A stretch of DNA of 31,332 nucleotides from positions 1-31,332 of IMG/VR virus record IMGVR_UViG_3300032287_004284. One strand, 5' to 3'. The notes under the pieces were generated by a model. The model ran no database searches. It had not been told where the DNA came from and was given only the letters and a program-made list of their open reading frames with translations. Each line of letters opens with the position of its first letter. Position 1 is the first letter of the stretch. The position numbers and the translations under genes are program-made. This DNA comes from a virus. Shown here piece after piece: positions 21,274 through 29,633 of the stretch.

Positions 21274-21869
21274 CTTGTGAGCACAAGTTGAGCTTCTCTG
21301 TCTCTACGTCCAGCAAGACCGCTAGTTTTGTCCCATAATCTCTTCATGCTTTTAATTTGCGAGGCCATCTTATCATAATCTTTAGAAGACGATATGATGT
21401 TTTTAAGCTCTAGCATTTCAACTCTAGAAGCTCCTTTAAAAGATGTACCACGATTGAATACGAGAGATACAATTGCTGCTTGAGCGTTTGTATGTAGTTC
21501 TGTTACTCCAGGGAACGCTTTCTCTGTGAGTGCGGTAAATTTTGGAAGAATGAATTCTTTAAATGTTTGAATAGCTTCTTCCCAGGTAAACGTAATGCCT
21601 TTAAGTTTAACTGTGTATTCTTTTGCTAAAAAACCTTTCAACCCTCTTCCAGCACGAATTAAAGATAGCTCAGCACTATCTGTTAACGGCTTAAAGATCT
21701 TATCGATCTCTTCTTCAGTATAATAGCCGATATCAATACCCACCATGGCTGTTGGACCAGATGCTCCTCCTGGCCAGGTAAAAGTGCTCTTATATACCTT
21801 CTCATAATAGGCTCTCCCACCTGTTTCCTCATTAACAATAAACTCAATACCTTTTTCATTTAGTTTCAT
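21270..21869 (-). CDS. endolysin, T4-lysozyme/pesticin-like muramidase
   Basis: This 199-aa GH24-type enzyme cuts peptidoglycan at the end of infection. Residues 13-18 (NEETGG) hold the likely catalytic Glu. WPGGASGPTAMVGIDIGYYT (start near 32) matches the WPGGxSGxTxGxGxD pattern of this branch, with Asp46. The sequence NAQAAIVSLVFNRG fits the lysozyme core helix, and RRDREAQL the end. ATG 21869 is chosen because it overlaps the upstream stop (AAATGA), while the longer start would add 22 residues without matching the family. No signal peptide is visible, so export needs the holin. Confidence 0.85.
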   Translation of the reverse strand: MKLNEKGIEFIVNEETGGRAYYEKVYKSTFTWPGGASGPTAMVGIDIGYYTEEEIDKIFKPLTDSAELSLIRAGRGLKGFLAKEYTVKLKGITFTWEEAIQTFKEFILPKFTALTEKAFPGVTELHTNAQAAIVSLVFNRGTSFKGASRVEMLELKNIISSSKDYDKMASQIKSMKRLWDKTSGLAGRRDREAQLVLTS

Positions 21870-22296
21870 CTTCAATCTCCAGTGTATAGTCGCCTTCTTT
21901 TTCGTTTGTAATCTTACGCTCAGTAATATCAACAACCTCGACCTTAGCTTCTAGTGAAGCATTGCTGGTGCTATTATATTTCACGTCAACAATTGCTTGT
22001 CCTCCCAGATACACAGCCATAATGGCTGCAAACACCTCTACAGTTTTGGTGAATATGGTAGGGTATACAGCCAGCAATGCAGGGTTGTGATCTAGAAGAA
22101 ACAATAGCCCTATGCTAGAAATGTAGAATATGGCTAGAATGATAAATCCAGAAAAAGCTGCAAAAAACTTCTTGCTGGTTAGATGATTAGTGTTGGCGAT
22201 ATCCGGGTTCTTTTCCGGACATATTCCTGGAGGTGTAACACCATTCTGCAGAAAGGCTGCGGCGTTTTTAGCTATATTAAGTACAGATTTAAACAT
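21856..22296 (-). CDS. membrane protein, holin candidate
   Basis: This 146-aa protein has an N-terminal soluble stretch, one long hydrophobic segment (about 50-75: FIILAIFYISSIGLLFLL) and a second (about 85-105: VEVFAAIMAVYLGG). A charged cytoplasmic tail (EKEGDYTLEIEDETK) follows. Two membrane segments and a charged C-terminus, directly upstream of the endolysin, suggest a holin. The ATG at 22296 is chosen since the longer form lengthens the soluble part and overlaps the upstream gene. The holin assignment is by context. Confidence 0.68.
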   Translation of the reverse strand: MFKSVLNIAKNAAAFLQNGVTPPGICPEKNPDIANTNHLTSKKFFAAFSGFIILAIFYISSIGLLFLLDHNPALLAVYPTIFTKTVEVFAAIMAVYLGGQAIVDVKYNSTSNASLEAKVEVVDITERKITNEKEGDYTLEIEDETK

Positions 22297-22297
22297 A

Positions 22298-22816
22298 TTA
22301 AAAATAGAATTTGATGAACATATATCCAGCAGCAAATGCTCCTACAGGACCAAGCAATTGAATAATCGGTCCCCAAAGACCTGCAGCAGAAATTATAGAA
22401 GAGAAAATTGCTCCTCCTATGCGCATATATAACAACGCGGACAGTGCACCAGCAAGATAGCCCATAACACTTTTGACTGTGTGGTATTTATCAGCTGTTT
22501 TTTTATGCTCTACTTTTTCATTAACCACACGCTGTTCTGCACTGGATAAGAGATTTTTAACTTGCTGATTTTCTTCATAGACTTCAATTTTTTCTTTCTG
22601 CTGTTCAACTGCCCAGTCTTCCAGCCCTTTAAAAGATTGCTCTATGGCCTGTTTGTCTTTTCTGAGTTGAGCTATTCTTGAACTGGCCTGAGAAAGCTCT
22701 CCTCTCAATTCTAATAGCTGACTGGTTATTGAAGGTTTTTGATCTGTTTTATCAGTAGCGGAAGCCGACATGATTAAACTAAATAAAATAATAATTATAA
22801 AATATCTAGATCTCAT
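22298..22816 (-). CDS. exported coiled-coil membrane protein, inner-spanin candidate
   Basis: This 172-aa protein has a signal anchor or signal peptide (MRSRYFIIIILFSLIMSASA), a coiled coil (about 30-100: ELRGELSQASSRIAQLRKDK...), and two hydrophobic segments near the C-terminus (about 118-135 and 150-170). The first part and the neighbouring lipoprotein match an inner spanin, which reaches across the periplasm. The C-terminal hydrophobic pair is unusual for Rz-like spanins and may instead give a holin-like role. The stop lies one base before the next start. Confidence 0.62.
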   Translation of the reverse strand: MRSRYFIIIILFSLIMSASATDKTDQKPSITSQLLELRGELSQASSRIAQLRKDKQAIEQSFKGLEDWAVEQQKEKIEVYEENQQVKNLLSSAEQRVVNEKVEHKKTADKYHTVKSVMGYLAGALSALLYMRIGGAIFSSIISAAGLWGPIIQLLGPVGAFAAGYMFIKFYF

Positions 22817-23017
22817 TTATTTACCTCCTAGCTCAGCAATGAGTTTGTCTATTCTAGACAAAGATTTGTTCATCACACTGTCCAACTCATCAATATTTTT
22901 ACCTAAAGAACCAGATGACCCCTTGGGCGGAGTTTGTGCTACAGGTGCGGTTCTAGATTGAGGCAAACTAGAGCAACCCATTAAAAACAAAGATAGCACA
23001 AAATACATTTTGTTCAT
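22817..23017 (-). CDS. lipoprotein, outer-spanin candidate
   Basis: This 66-aa protein has a signal peptide with a lipobox (FVLSLFLMGC, Cys at about 14). A Ser/Pro-rich segment (SSLPQSRTAPVAQTPPKG) follows, then a helix. This is the layout of Rz1-like outer spanins: a small lipoprotein anchored in the outer membrane that meets the inner spanin. The ATG at 23017 is chosen because it gives the classical signal peptide; 23062 would add 15 residues before it. The gene ends one base before the coiled-coil gene. Confidence 0.75.
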   Translation of the reverse strand: MNKMYFVLSLFLMGCSSLPQSRTAPVAQTPPKGSSGSLGKNIDELDSVMNKSLSRIDKLIAELGGK

Positions 23018-23060
23018 TCCCGAAAGGTAACATAAAACTTTAATAATGTCCAGCAGATAC

Positions 23061-23092
23061 AAAAAAAGCCCGATCGGTAAGATCGAGCCTTT
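23061..23092 (-). terminator. terminator between membrane protein gene and lysis cassette
   Basis: On the minus strand, GGCTCGATC and GATCGGGC form the stem with a TTAC loop, followed by T7. It would end the portal-side transcript before the spanin genes. The stem on the plus strand has a weaker tail (CTTTCTT), so it may be partly bidirectional. Confidence 0.82.
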
Positions 23093-23115
23093 CTTGTGAG
23101 TCTATAATTTTTATA

Positions 23116-23628
23116 TTATTTAACTATTTTAGCCTGTTCTTGCTGCTTTTCTATATAGGCTAATACCTTATTCAAATCTGCTTTCAATGCTTCCTGCTGC
23201 TGGTGCTGTCCTGAAAAATACCAAATAGCTGCAGCAAACTGAAAAAACAAACCTACTGCAGCAGTGGCAAAAAACTTCAGAACTATGCTTTTCATTTCTA
23301 CATAGCTATGTGCTGTTTCTCTTAAAAAAGCAAATTCCTTAACTATTACATGAACTTGCTCAGATAGATTCACTATAGAACCTCTTAGTCCATTCTTGCC
23401 GTCAACACCTACACTTATATGCATTGCATCTCTTGCCATATCTCTTACCGAAGCAATGGACTGCTCCAGAGCTTTAATATTTTCGTGAGTATCTGCGTCT
23501 ATAATTGAAAGTTTTTGACGCATTCCTTCTATCTCGACATCTCTGAGTATTTTTTGATTTTGTAACTGCATAATTGCGGCTACTGTGTTGAATTCTGTAG
23601 GGCTAATTTCTTCAGTATAATCAGACAT
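23116..23628 (-). CDS. coiled-coil membrane protein
   Basis: This 170-aa protein has a soluble helical N-terminal part (about 20-105), one membrane segment (about 118-140: FFATAAVGLFFQFAAAIWYF) and a Gln-rich tail (HQQQEALKADLNKVLAYIEKQQEQ). This topology, near the lysis cassette, is seen in membrane-tail proteins such as XhlA-like factors, though no motif is decisive. Confidence 0.65.
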   Translation of the reverse strand: MSDYTEEISPTEFNTVAAIMQLQNQKILRDVEIEGMRQKLSIIDADTHENIKALEQSIASVRDMARDAMHISVGVDGKNGLRGSIVNLSEQVHVIVKEFAFLRETAHSYVEMKSIVLKFFATAAVGLFFQFAAAIWYFSGQHQQQEALKADLNKVLAYIEKQQEQAKIVK

Positions 23629-23654
23629 AAGGTTTATATCTATTATAATAAACC

Positions 23655-24032
23655 CTAAGGATTCTGTCGCTTAATTATTTCTATTTTTTCCTCAGGATCT
23701 ACCTGTTCTTCGTCCGAAATATAATAGCTGAGTTCTTTAGTGTTATATGTTTCTTTTTCGGCCAGCTCAGCATCCTCTTCTTCTATTTGTTGAGCTGCCT
23801 CTTTCTTGGCTCCTCTAAAAACAGAGCGAACAGAATCATCGTATACCTTATCTACCAGCAATAATTCGCTAGTACCCACCTCGCCAAGATATAACCCCTG
23901 CTTAGGTTTAGTGAGAGAGTGCTCTACACATGTCCATTGACTTTCTGGAGTTCCAAGCATTTTTAATGCCTCTACTCTGGCGGCAGGTATAGTCTTGCCG
24001 CTGACAACGCATTTATATGTTTTTTTAGCCAT
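23655..24032 (-). CDS. portal-adjacent protein with a possible zinc-binding N-terminus
   Basis: This 125-aa protein has CVVSGKTIPAARVEALKMLG, then QWTCVEH, at the N-terminus. One Cys, a Ser where a second Cys would be, and a Cys-x2-His resemble a DksA/TraR-like zinc finger (I-P-A-A-R is a typical linker), but one position has changed. The C-terminal half is acidic (EEEDAELAEKETYN). It lies one base after the portal gene stop and may be a head-assembly helper or regulator. Confidence 0.6.
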   Translation of the reverse strand: MAKKTYKCVVSGKTIPAARVEALKMLGTPESQWTCVEHSLTKPKQGLYLGEVGTSELLLVDKVYDDSVRSVFRGAKKEAAQQIEEEDAELAEKETYNTKELSYYISDEEQVDPEEKIEIIKRQNP

Positions 24033-24033
24033 A

Positions 24034-25803
24034 TTAACCCTGTTGTCCTCCTGCTGCTTGTTGCTTGGCTCCCTGTAATCCCTGCGATCTAGATTGAGAT
24101 GTCATCTGCTCTAGTTGAGCTTTTACTTGAGCATAAAGATCTTGATCCTGACTCTTGATCTGCTGTAGCTGTGCTCTTCTCTGTGCTCCATCCAGAGGGA
24201 ATAGCTGTTGAGCTATCTGCTGTGCCTGTTCTAGGGCGTCAGATGGAGTCATGCCCTGACCGCCACCGCCTCCTCCCTGAGCGCCTCCCTGCTGTTGCTG
24301 TCCCTGCAGAATCTGCATGAGACTTGTCTGGGTAGCCTGCATGAGTTCATCTTTTTCTTTTTCCTCTGTCTGAATCTCTTTGGTGACTCTGTCTTCTTCC
24401 ATCTTCTTCCTGATCTGATCACCGTAATCGAAGTTGTATAGCTTGAGCATTTCGCTTCTAGCGATGGCGTTAGCTGACACAAGCTGGCTAATAACTCCCT
24501 TGCGCTCCATATCGTCAGCAAACGTGATTGGGATAAGTGAGATTTTTGCTTTTGGTAGTCCCAGGATATGGCCGATAACCTCTCCAAGATGGTTTAAAAG
24601 CATGTTGTAATTGTTAGGAATTACGCTCCATGCATTCTCAAACATACGTAACATAGGCCCTGCGGCCTGTTGCTGGAAGGTCATCTGAAACATCTCTACA
24701 GGAACATCGAGAGAATTTAGAATAGAGTTTCTTGCATTCTCCATCATTTCCACAGGGGCCAGCTTGGTGCCGTCTCCTCCTAATTGCTGATAGTTTAATG
24801 GAAATGCAAATTTATGATAGGAACCTGGGTCCCGTCTATGCTCTTCAATCATCTCATCAACAGCGTTAGTCCATACTGCGCCGCTCTGGTTTAAGAGAGG
24901 GTTTGCTGCAGGATTGTTGCTGTCACCCATAGAGATAACCCTGAAAGGTGCAATATCTTCAAAGCAGATTACCTCATTATATCTCTTCAGAGTTTGAAGC
25001 ATGAAGAAATCTTCAAAGATAAACATGGCAGGAGGGATAGCCTTGCCGTCTGTTCTGATGGTACTAGGAGTATCCAGCTTTAGATGAATGAAATTCTTTG
25101 AATTGAAAGAGAGCATGGTCTTGTTAAAGACACAATCAAAGATAATCTTGGGTGTTTTCTTGCTATAAAACTTATTATTCTTTGTGGTGACTTTTTTGCC
25201 GTATTGCTGAGGAATATCCCAAAAATACTCTGCTTCTCCAGTAGTCTCCTCGTAACGAATCTTAATTTCTTTTGCGGGCCAATGCACTACATGGATCTTG
25301 TCCACGTCATTGGCAGGCTTGTCGGCACATTTATGCTCTCCTTTGTAGCCGCACTTGAGACACTGCATCGAATACTTGTTTTTATTAAATTCGTAATTCT
25401 GCAGCTTGTCTATGTTGGTGGACTTGCTGCACTCAGGACATACAAGATATCTATAGAAGCCTTGATTGACGGTTACAAACTCATTACCGTAAGCCAGTAG
25501 ATTTAAACCAGCCTTGCTGCAGATCTGCTTCCAGCGCAATTTATCTAATACTTCCTGATATGTCTTTTTTGCCTCTTCGTCGTCACATTCAATAGTGAGA
25601 GAAGTAATGAAATAGTTGGCAATCCTGTTTAATGCCTGCTTGTAGAATCCGTTTCTATATAAAAAGTGCTCAGCCCATAACAACATACCTTCGATGTTCA
25701 TCGGAAGATACTGTAATGGAATATTATAGAACGGATTGGAATACCTGTCTCTGCCGTTATCGCCTACTTTAAAAAAACTTTGAGGATCGTCAGGTGTGGT
25801 CAT
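24034..25803 (-). CDS. portal protein with inserted zinc ribbon
   Basis: This 589-aa protein is the ring through which DNA enters and leaves the capsid. The core, with FYKQALNRIANYFI at the start and ILNSLDVPVEMF, PMLRMFENAW and EVIGHILGLPKA further on, follows portal families. CPEC (122-125) and CLKC (148-151), 22 residues apart, form a zinc ribbon inside it. The C-terminus (about 490-589) is Gln/Gly-rich low complexity with a GGGGGG run, typical of flexible portal tails. Length is close to T4 gp20 (524 aa). Confidence 0.85.
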   Translation of the reverse strand: MTTPDDPQSFFKVGDNGRDRYSNPFYNIPLQYLPMNIEGMLLWAEHFLYRNGFYKQALNRIANYFITSLTIECDDEEAKKTYQEVLDKLRWKQICSKAGLNLLAYGNEFVTVNQGFYRYLVCPECSKSTNIDKLQNYEFNKNKYSMQCLKCGYKGEHKCADKPANDVDKIHVVHWPAKEIKIRYEETTGEAEYFWDIPQQYGKKVTTKNNKFYSKKTPKIIFDCVFNKTMLSFNSKNFIHLKLDTPSTIRTDGKAIPPAMFIFEDFFMLQTLKRYNEVICFEDIAPFRVISMGDSNNPAANPLLNQSGAVWTNAVDEMIEEHRRDPGSYHKFAFPLNYQQLGGDGTKLAPVEMMENARNSILNSLDVPVEMFQMTFQQQAAGPMLRMFENAWSVIPNNYNMLLNHLGEVIGHILGLPKAKISLIPITFADDMERKGVISQLVSANAIARSEMLKLYNFDYGDQIRKKMEEDRVTKEIQTEEKEKDELMQATQTSLMQILQGQQQQGGAQGGGGGGQGMTPSDALEQAQQIAQQLFPLDGAQRRAQLQQIKSQDQDLYAQVKAQLEQMTSQSRSQGLQGAKQQAAGGQQG

Positions 25804-25804
25804 G

Positions 25805-25972
25805 TTACTTGTTTTCTTCTGCTGTTAAATCTTTGATGTTTTTAGGAGACTTGAGTTTATCCTTATTGGCACTATCGGCTACAGTGTAGCCCTCCTCATC
25901 AAACCACTCAGCTTTCTTGGTGTTGTCATAGTCACTAATTGATTTATCTGTGAGCATTCCATTTTTTTCCAT
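25805..25972 (-). CDS. 55-aa acidic hypothetical protein
   Basis: The product reads MEKNGMLTDKSISDYDN, ..., AEWFDEEGYTVAD, ..., LTAEENK. It fills the gap between the upstream 205-aa gene and the portal gene with nearly no spare bases (1 and 3 nt), which supports it. No family is recognised. Confidence 0.62.
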   Translation of the reverse strand: MEKNGMLTDKSISDYDNTKKAEWFDEEGYTVADSANKDKLKSPKNIKDLTAEENK

Positions 25973-25975
25973 AAA

Positions 25976-26593
25976 TTATTCTTGATTTTCTGCAGGTACT
26001 TTAAATAAAATCATAAGCTTTTTAGTTGACTCTGGCGAGTTAAAAGTCACTCCAGGATAGTAAACGTCAAAAGTCTCATGCTGGCTTCTGATATGCAATT
26101 TTAGTGTTTCTCCAACCTTCGGCTCAAACACCACACTGTCATCATCTGAAAAAACAAGCATGAACGCCTGATCGTGCTCTACAACATGCTCGACCTTTGC
26201 CTTCATTTTGCCAAAGTCGTTTTCAAACTGAATAGTTTGCAGTTTAACCTGCACTGGGGGAGGAGTTTCTTCGATTGTTTCTTCTGCAAGCTGAGAGAAC
26301 GAAGAAAAACTGTTTGATGTTGAAAAAACTTGGTTACCTGCTGTATTTTTACCTCCTGTTTTTTTCTTAACTTTTTTAATTTGAGATGTTTGCATTATTT
26401 TACCTCCGTTCCTGGTTATAGAAGTCACCAGTTCTTTTTGTTTCTCTTGCAGATCTCCAGTGTTTCCATAAATTGATACACCGTCTTGTATAACCTTAGC
26501 TCCTGTAGAGGAATATACAGATTTTGAAGGATCGCTGCTACCTATTACAATGTCGCCTATTTTAAACATACCTGCGTCGTTATTTGTTGCCAT
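25976..26593 (-). CDS. hypothetical protein of the head gene block
   Basis: This 205-aa protein starts with a Gly/Ser-rich region (MFKIGDIVIGSSDPSKS), then a Ser-rich linker (about 85-110) and a Pro-rich patch (EETPPPVQVKL). The C-terminal half is beta-rich (FMLVFSDDDSVVFEPKVG, LKLHIRSQHETFDVYYPGVTF). It looks like a virion or head-associated protein. It is the first gene of the minus-strand block and lies next to the divergent promoter region. Confidence 0.68.
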   Translation of the reverse strand: MATNNDAGMFKIGDIVIGSSDPSKSVYSSTGAKVIQDGVSIYGNTGDLQEKQKELVTSITRNGGKIMQTSQIKKVKKKTGGKNTAGNQVFSTSNSFSSFSQLAEETIEETPPPVQVKLQTIQFENDFGKMKAKVEHVVEHDQAFMLVFSDDDSVVFEPKVGETLKLHIRSQHETFDVYYPGVTFNSPESTKKLMILFKVPAENQE

Positions 26594-26604
26594 ACTTTAT
26601 ACTG

Positions 26605-26632
26605 TTGTCGTTGAATTTGGTTAATGTATAAT
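26605..26632 (+). promoter_or_regulatory. sigma-70-type promoter
   Basis: TTGTCG (26605-26610) and TATAAT (26627-26632) are separated by 16 nt. Transcription would begin near 26639 and serve the FN3 protein gene. The region is the divergent boundary between minus- and plus-strand blocks. Confidence 0.6.
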
Positions 26633-26662
26633 ATTGGAATAGGATAGCAACTAATTTTTAAC

Positions 26663-28240
26663 ATGCCTAAAAGTATACAACTAGCTAAAAGAAGCACAAT
26701 TCCTGTTCCTGATATTTTCTCTTACAAATTGACTGTAGATGCGGTCAACGCGGAAGATATGCCAGACAAAATTTTTGTCAAGCAACGAATCAGAAATTTT
26801 GCGAGAGGAGTTTTTGAAGATGACTTTGTGGCAGTATGCACTCCTGTGCAACTTGAAGATTTTCCTGAAGATTCACCAGAAGAGGGAGGGTCCTCATATT
26901 ACAGAACGAACAGCATAGAATTGGTGATGCGTACTCCTGAAGAGTTGCAGAATGTGTTTGATTCACTGCTATGGGAAGTAAAAAAACTTGTTTCAGATTT
27001 GTCGGATATTGAACTGTTGAAAGAAGAAGAAATATTTAGTATAGTTTCAGGCTATCCGGTTACCACCATTCCTAATGCTCCTCAAGTTACCAGTATTCTC
27101 CCACTGGATTCTGAGCTGTGGGTATATTTTAATCCTCCTACAAGTGACGGAGGTACACCTATCATTAACTACCAGTACAGCTTGGATAACGGTGAAAGCT
27201 GGATCAGCAGAATCCCTACAAATGCTTCTTCTCCTCTTAAAATAAGAAATCTAGAAAACAATACAAACTACAGAGTCAGTATTAGAGCTGTAAATAACAA
27301 CGGAGTTGGTAATAGATCTGCCTCAATTTACGCATCTCCAACTATTATAAATGTACCCAGCTCACCTATCATTAATACACTATATTCTTCTGGAGACAAC
27401 TTGATAATAGATTTTTCAAGACCTTTATCTTTTGGAGGCAGCACAATTCAAACGTATCAGTATAGTCTTGATGCAGGATCTACATGGCAAAATGCTGCAA
27501 GTAATCCGCAAAACCTATATCAGATAATAGTCGAAAACATTGCCGCAAATGTGCTATATCTGGTCACTATTAGAGCAGTTACAACAACAGGAAGTTATGG
27601 CTATAAATCTAATCCTATAGAATATATCAGAGTAAACTATGGAATAGGGAGTATATTTACAGGAAGTGAAGATAGCTCATGGACCAATTTGGATAATTGG
27701 CTTACATCTACACGTGAGCCTGCTGAATTTCTTCCTGGAGCCGGCACAAGTGTAACTCTCGAAGAATCCTGCGTGGTCAATGTAGATGCTCAGGCATGGG
27801 TAGAACCTGCGGCAATATCTATTGGCGCACATAATCTGACTTTTAACTCTACAGAACAGCCTAATCCTATTGTGGTCTGTAACATCACGGGAACCACAGG
27901 AACTGTTACATTTAATGGAGTAAACTACGGAGCCCCCTCAGTAAGAGTAGGCAGTATATTCAAAGGAACCACAGATACTGATTGGTACAAGATATCAAAC
28001 TGGCTGAATAGCAACAGACTTCCAGCGACTACGCTGCCAACTAGTACTACCCAGGTGTCGTTAGAGCACAATTGTATTGTAAACGTAGATGATACAGATT
28101 GGGCGCAACCGCTAAGCATAAATATTACAAGTTACAATATAACATTTAACTCTACTGCAGTCATCAGACCTGCAATAACATGCAACATAACAGCCACAAC
28201 AGGAACAGCAATATTTAATGGAGTAGATTACGGAGTATAA
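26663..28240 (+). CDS. virion surface protein with two FN3 domains and two tandem C-terminal repeats
   Basis: This 525-aa protein has an N-terminal part (1-130), then two fibronectin type III domains (about 137-230 and 233-325; note YQYSLDNGESW and YQYSLDAGSTW). Two copies of a 96-residue repeat follow, starting GSIFTGSEDSSW (near 329) and GSIFKGTTDTDW (near 430). Each holds NWL, a Cys-Val-Asn-Val-Asp motif and FNGV near the end. Such domains mediate weak carbohydrate binding on phage heads and tails. No signal peptide is present. It could be a fibre, a head decoration or a tail-associated adhesin. Confidence 0.75.
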   Translation: MPKSIQLAKRSTIPVPDIFSYKLTVDAVNAEDMPDKIFVKQRIRNFARGVFEDDFVAVCTPVQLEDFPEDSPEEGGSSYYRTNSIELVMRTPEELQNVFDSLLWEVKKLVSDLSDIELLKEEEIFSIVSGYPVTTIPNAPQVTSILPLDSELWVYFNPPTSDGGTPIINYQYSLDNGESWISRIPTNASSPLKIRNLENNTNYRVSIRAVNNNGVGNRSASIYASPTIINVPSSPIINTLYSSGDNLIIDFSRPLSFGGSTIQTYQYSLDAGSTWQNAASNPQNLYQIIVENIAANVLYLVTIRAVTTTGSYGYKSNPIEYIRVNYGIGSIFTGSEDSSWTNLDNWLTSTREPAEFLPGAGTSVTLEESCVVNVDAQAWVEPAAISIGAHNLTFNSTEQPNPIVVCNITGTTGTVTFNGVNYGAPSVRVGSIFKGTTDTDWYKISNWLNSNRLPATTLPTSTTQVSLEHNCIVNVDDTDWAQPLSINITSYNITFNSTAVIRPAITCNITATTGTAIFNGVDYGV

Positions 28241-28256
28241 ACTAAATAAAAATAAT

Positions 28257-29480
28257 ATGAGTACAATATCAGGACAAGCAGAGTTTAATGATAGCGACAA
28301 TAACGGCACCGTAAACGGCGCGGCTGTTTTCACAGGAGACAGCTCAAATACTGGAACGGTAGACGGGAATGCTACCTTTACAGATAACTCACAAAACAAC
28401 GGCACAGTGGACGGAAATGCTGCGTTTTATGACAACACTGTAAACAATGGAGAAATTACAGAGATGGGTGCATTTGCAGAATCAGCGCAAAACAATGGGG
28501 ACGTAAGTACGCTAGTTACAGAACCTCCATCAATAGCAACTCAGCCTATAGGTTTATGCGCGACCGGCGGTAATGTTACATTGACTGCCTCGGCTTCCGG
28601 TTATTTTGTAAACCATAAATGGGTAGTAGACAATGTGGAGAGAGAAGAAAACGAAGGCGGAGGAGTGGCAGCTGACGGCACAAGCGCTACATTAAATTTG
28701 TCAATTAACCAAGGGCAACAGTATAAAACAAATGTAAAATGTAGATTTTACAACCCTATAGGAAGTGTAGACACAGCTGTAGCTGTAGTAAACGTAGGTA
28801 CACCTGCGATTGTGCAAGATCCTCATGTAGCTGTTGGACCTGGACAGGAGACATATAACAGATTAGACACTTTAAAAGTTTCTGTTGAGGGTTTCAGTTA
28901 TGCAGATAAAGTTTATCTACAATTTCAGGTAAACTCAGGGCCTTACGAAGCGTTTGTTAACTATGGAAATATCTCGGAGTTAGCAACATCTGGATCAGCA
29001 ACGACCAATTTTTCAGGGCTATTAGATTCTGGTATTACACTTTTAGGTGCAACATTTACGAGAGCTAGAGTAAGAGTATATGATTGTTTTGGGAACGGAA
29101 ATATCACAAATTCTTGGTGGACTTATTTCAACGAGCTGAATATAGATCCGCCGACTATAATAGTGCAGCCCATTTCAGGCTCCGCTTATGCTGGAGAGTA
29201 TGTGACATTTACTGTTGAAGCTGACGATAACCTTCCAGGAGAAAATAATAGTCTTATGTACCAGTGGAAATTTGGCCAAACACCTATAGCAGGCGCAACC
29301 GGCAGCACTTTAAATATTCAAATACCTTTTGGGGCATCAGAGGGTTCGTCGATGGGTGCAGAATACACATGCATAATAACGAGCCCATATAACGCATACC
29401 CTACTATTACAACTCCTGTGACGGCGACATCTTTGGGTCAGCGTCCTCCGCCGCCTGAAAATTCTCAGCCTCCCGAATAA
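28257..29480 (+). CDS. virion surface protein with short beta repeats and Ig-like domains
   Basis: This 407-aa protein starts with five 15-16-residue repeats (residues 8-86) with Ala-x-Phe, Asn-Asn/Thr-Gly and Thr-Val-Asp-Gly spacing; these would stack as a beta solenoid. Ig-like domains follow (first from about residue 90, last from about 298 with TIIVQPISGSAYAGE and YQWKFGQ). The C-terminus is Pro-rich (QRPPPPENSQPPE). It lies 16 nt after the FN3 gene, so the two probably form one surface structure. Confidence 0.72.
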   Translation: MSTISGQAEFNDSDNNGTVNGAAVFTGDSSNTGTVDGNATFTDNSQNNGTVDGNAAFYDNTVNNGEITEMGAFAESAQNNGDVSTLVTEPPSIATQPIGLCATGGNVTLTASASGYFVNHKWVVDNVEREENEGGGVAADGTSATLNLSINQGQQYKTNVKCRFYNPIGSVDTAVAVVNVGTPAIVQDPHVAVGPGQETYNRLDTLKVSVEGFSYADKVYLQFQVNSGPYEAFVNYGNISELATSGSATTNFSGLLDSGITLLGATFTRARVRVYDCFGNGNITNSWWTYFNELNIDPPTIIVQPISGSAYAGEYVTFTVEADDNLPGENNSLMYQWKFGQTPIAGATGSTLNIQIPFGASEGSSMGAEYTCIITSPYNAYPTITTPVTATSLGQRPPPPENSQPPE

Positions 29481-29633
29481 AAGTTCTTTGCACAATGACT
29501 GCTGTTGGTTATATTTCTGGTTACAGCGAGCACAGTAGCAAGTTGTACGGGGGTTGTACGAGTTGTACACTTCTGCAAATCAAATAATTACGCAAATTTC
29601 TGAAAAAAATCGGTTGTTTGCAAAAATAAAAAA
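29481..29633 (+). promoter_or_regulatory. intergenic region with three TTGTAC repeats
   Basis: TTGTAC occurs at 29543-29548, 29554-29559 and 29563-29568 (11- and 9-nt steps), about 70 nt before the next gene. It may be an operator cluster. A 30-codon frame (29495-29587) also covers the region, so the repeat could reflect coding use. No strong promoter is seen. Confidence 0.4.
29495..29587 (+). CDS. possible 30-aa Cys-containing micro-ORF
   Basis: The frame encodes MTAVGYISGYSEHSSK, then LYGGCTSC and TLLQIK. The CxxC is of interest, but the reading frame may be accidental because the TTGTAC repeats have their own possible role. No coupling with neighbours is present. Confidence 0.25.
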   Translation: MTAVGYISGYSEHSSKLYGGCTSCTLLQIK

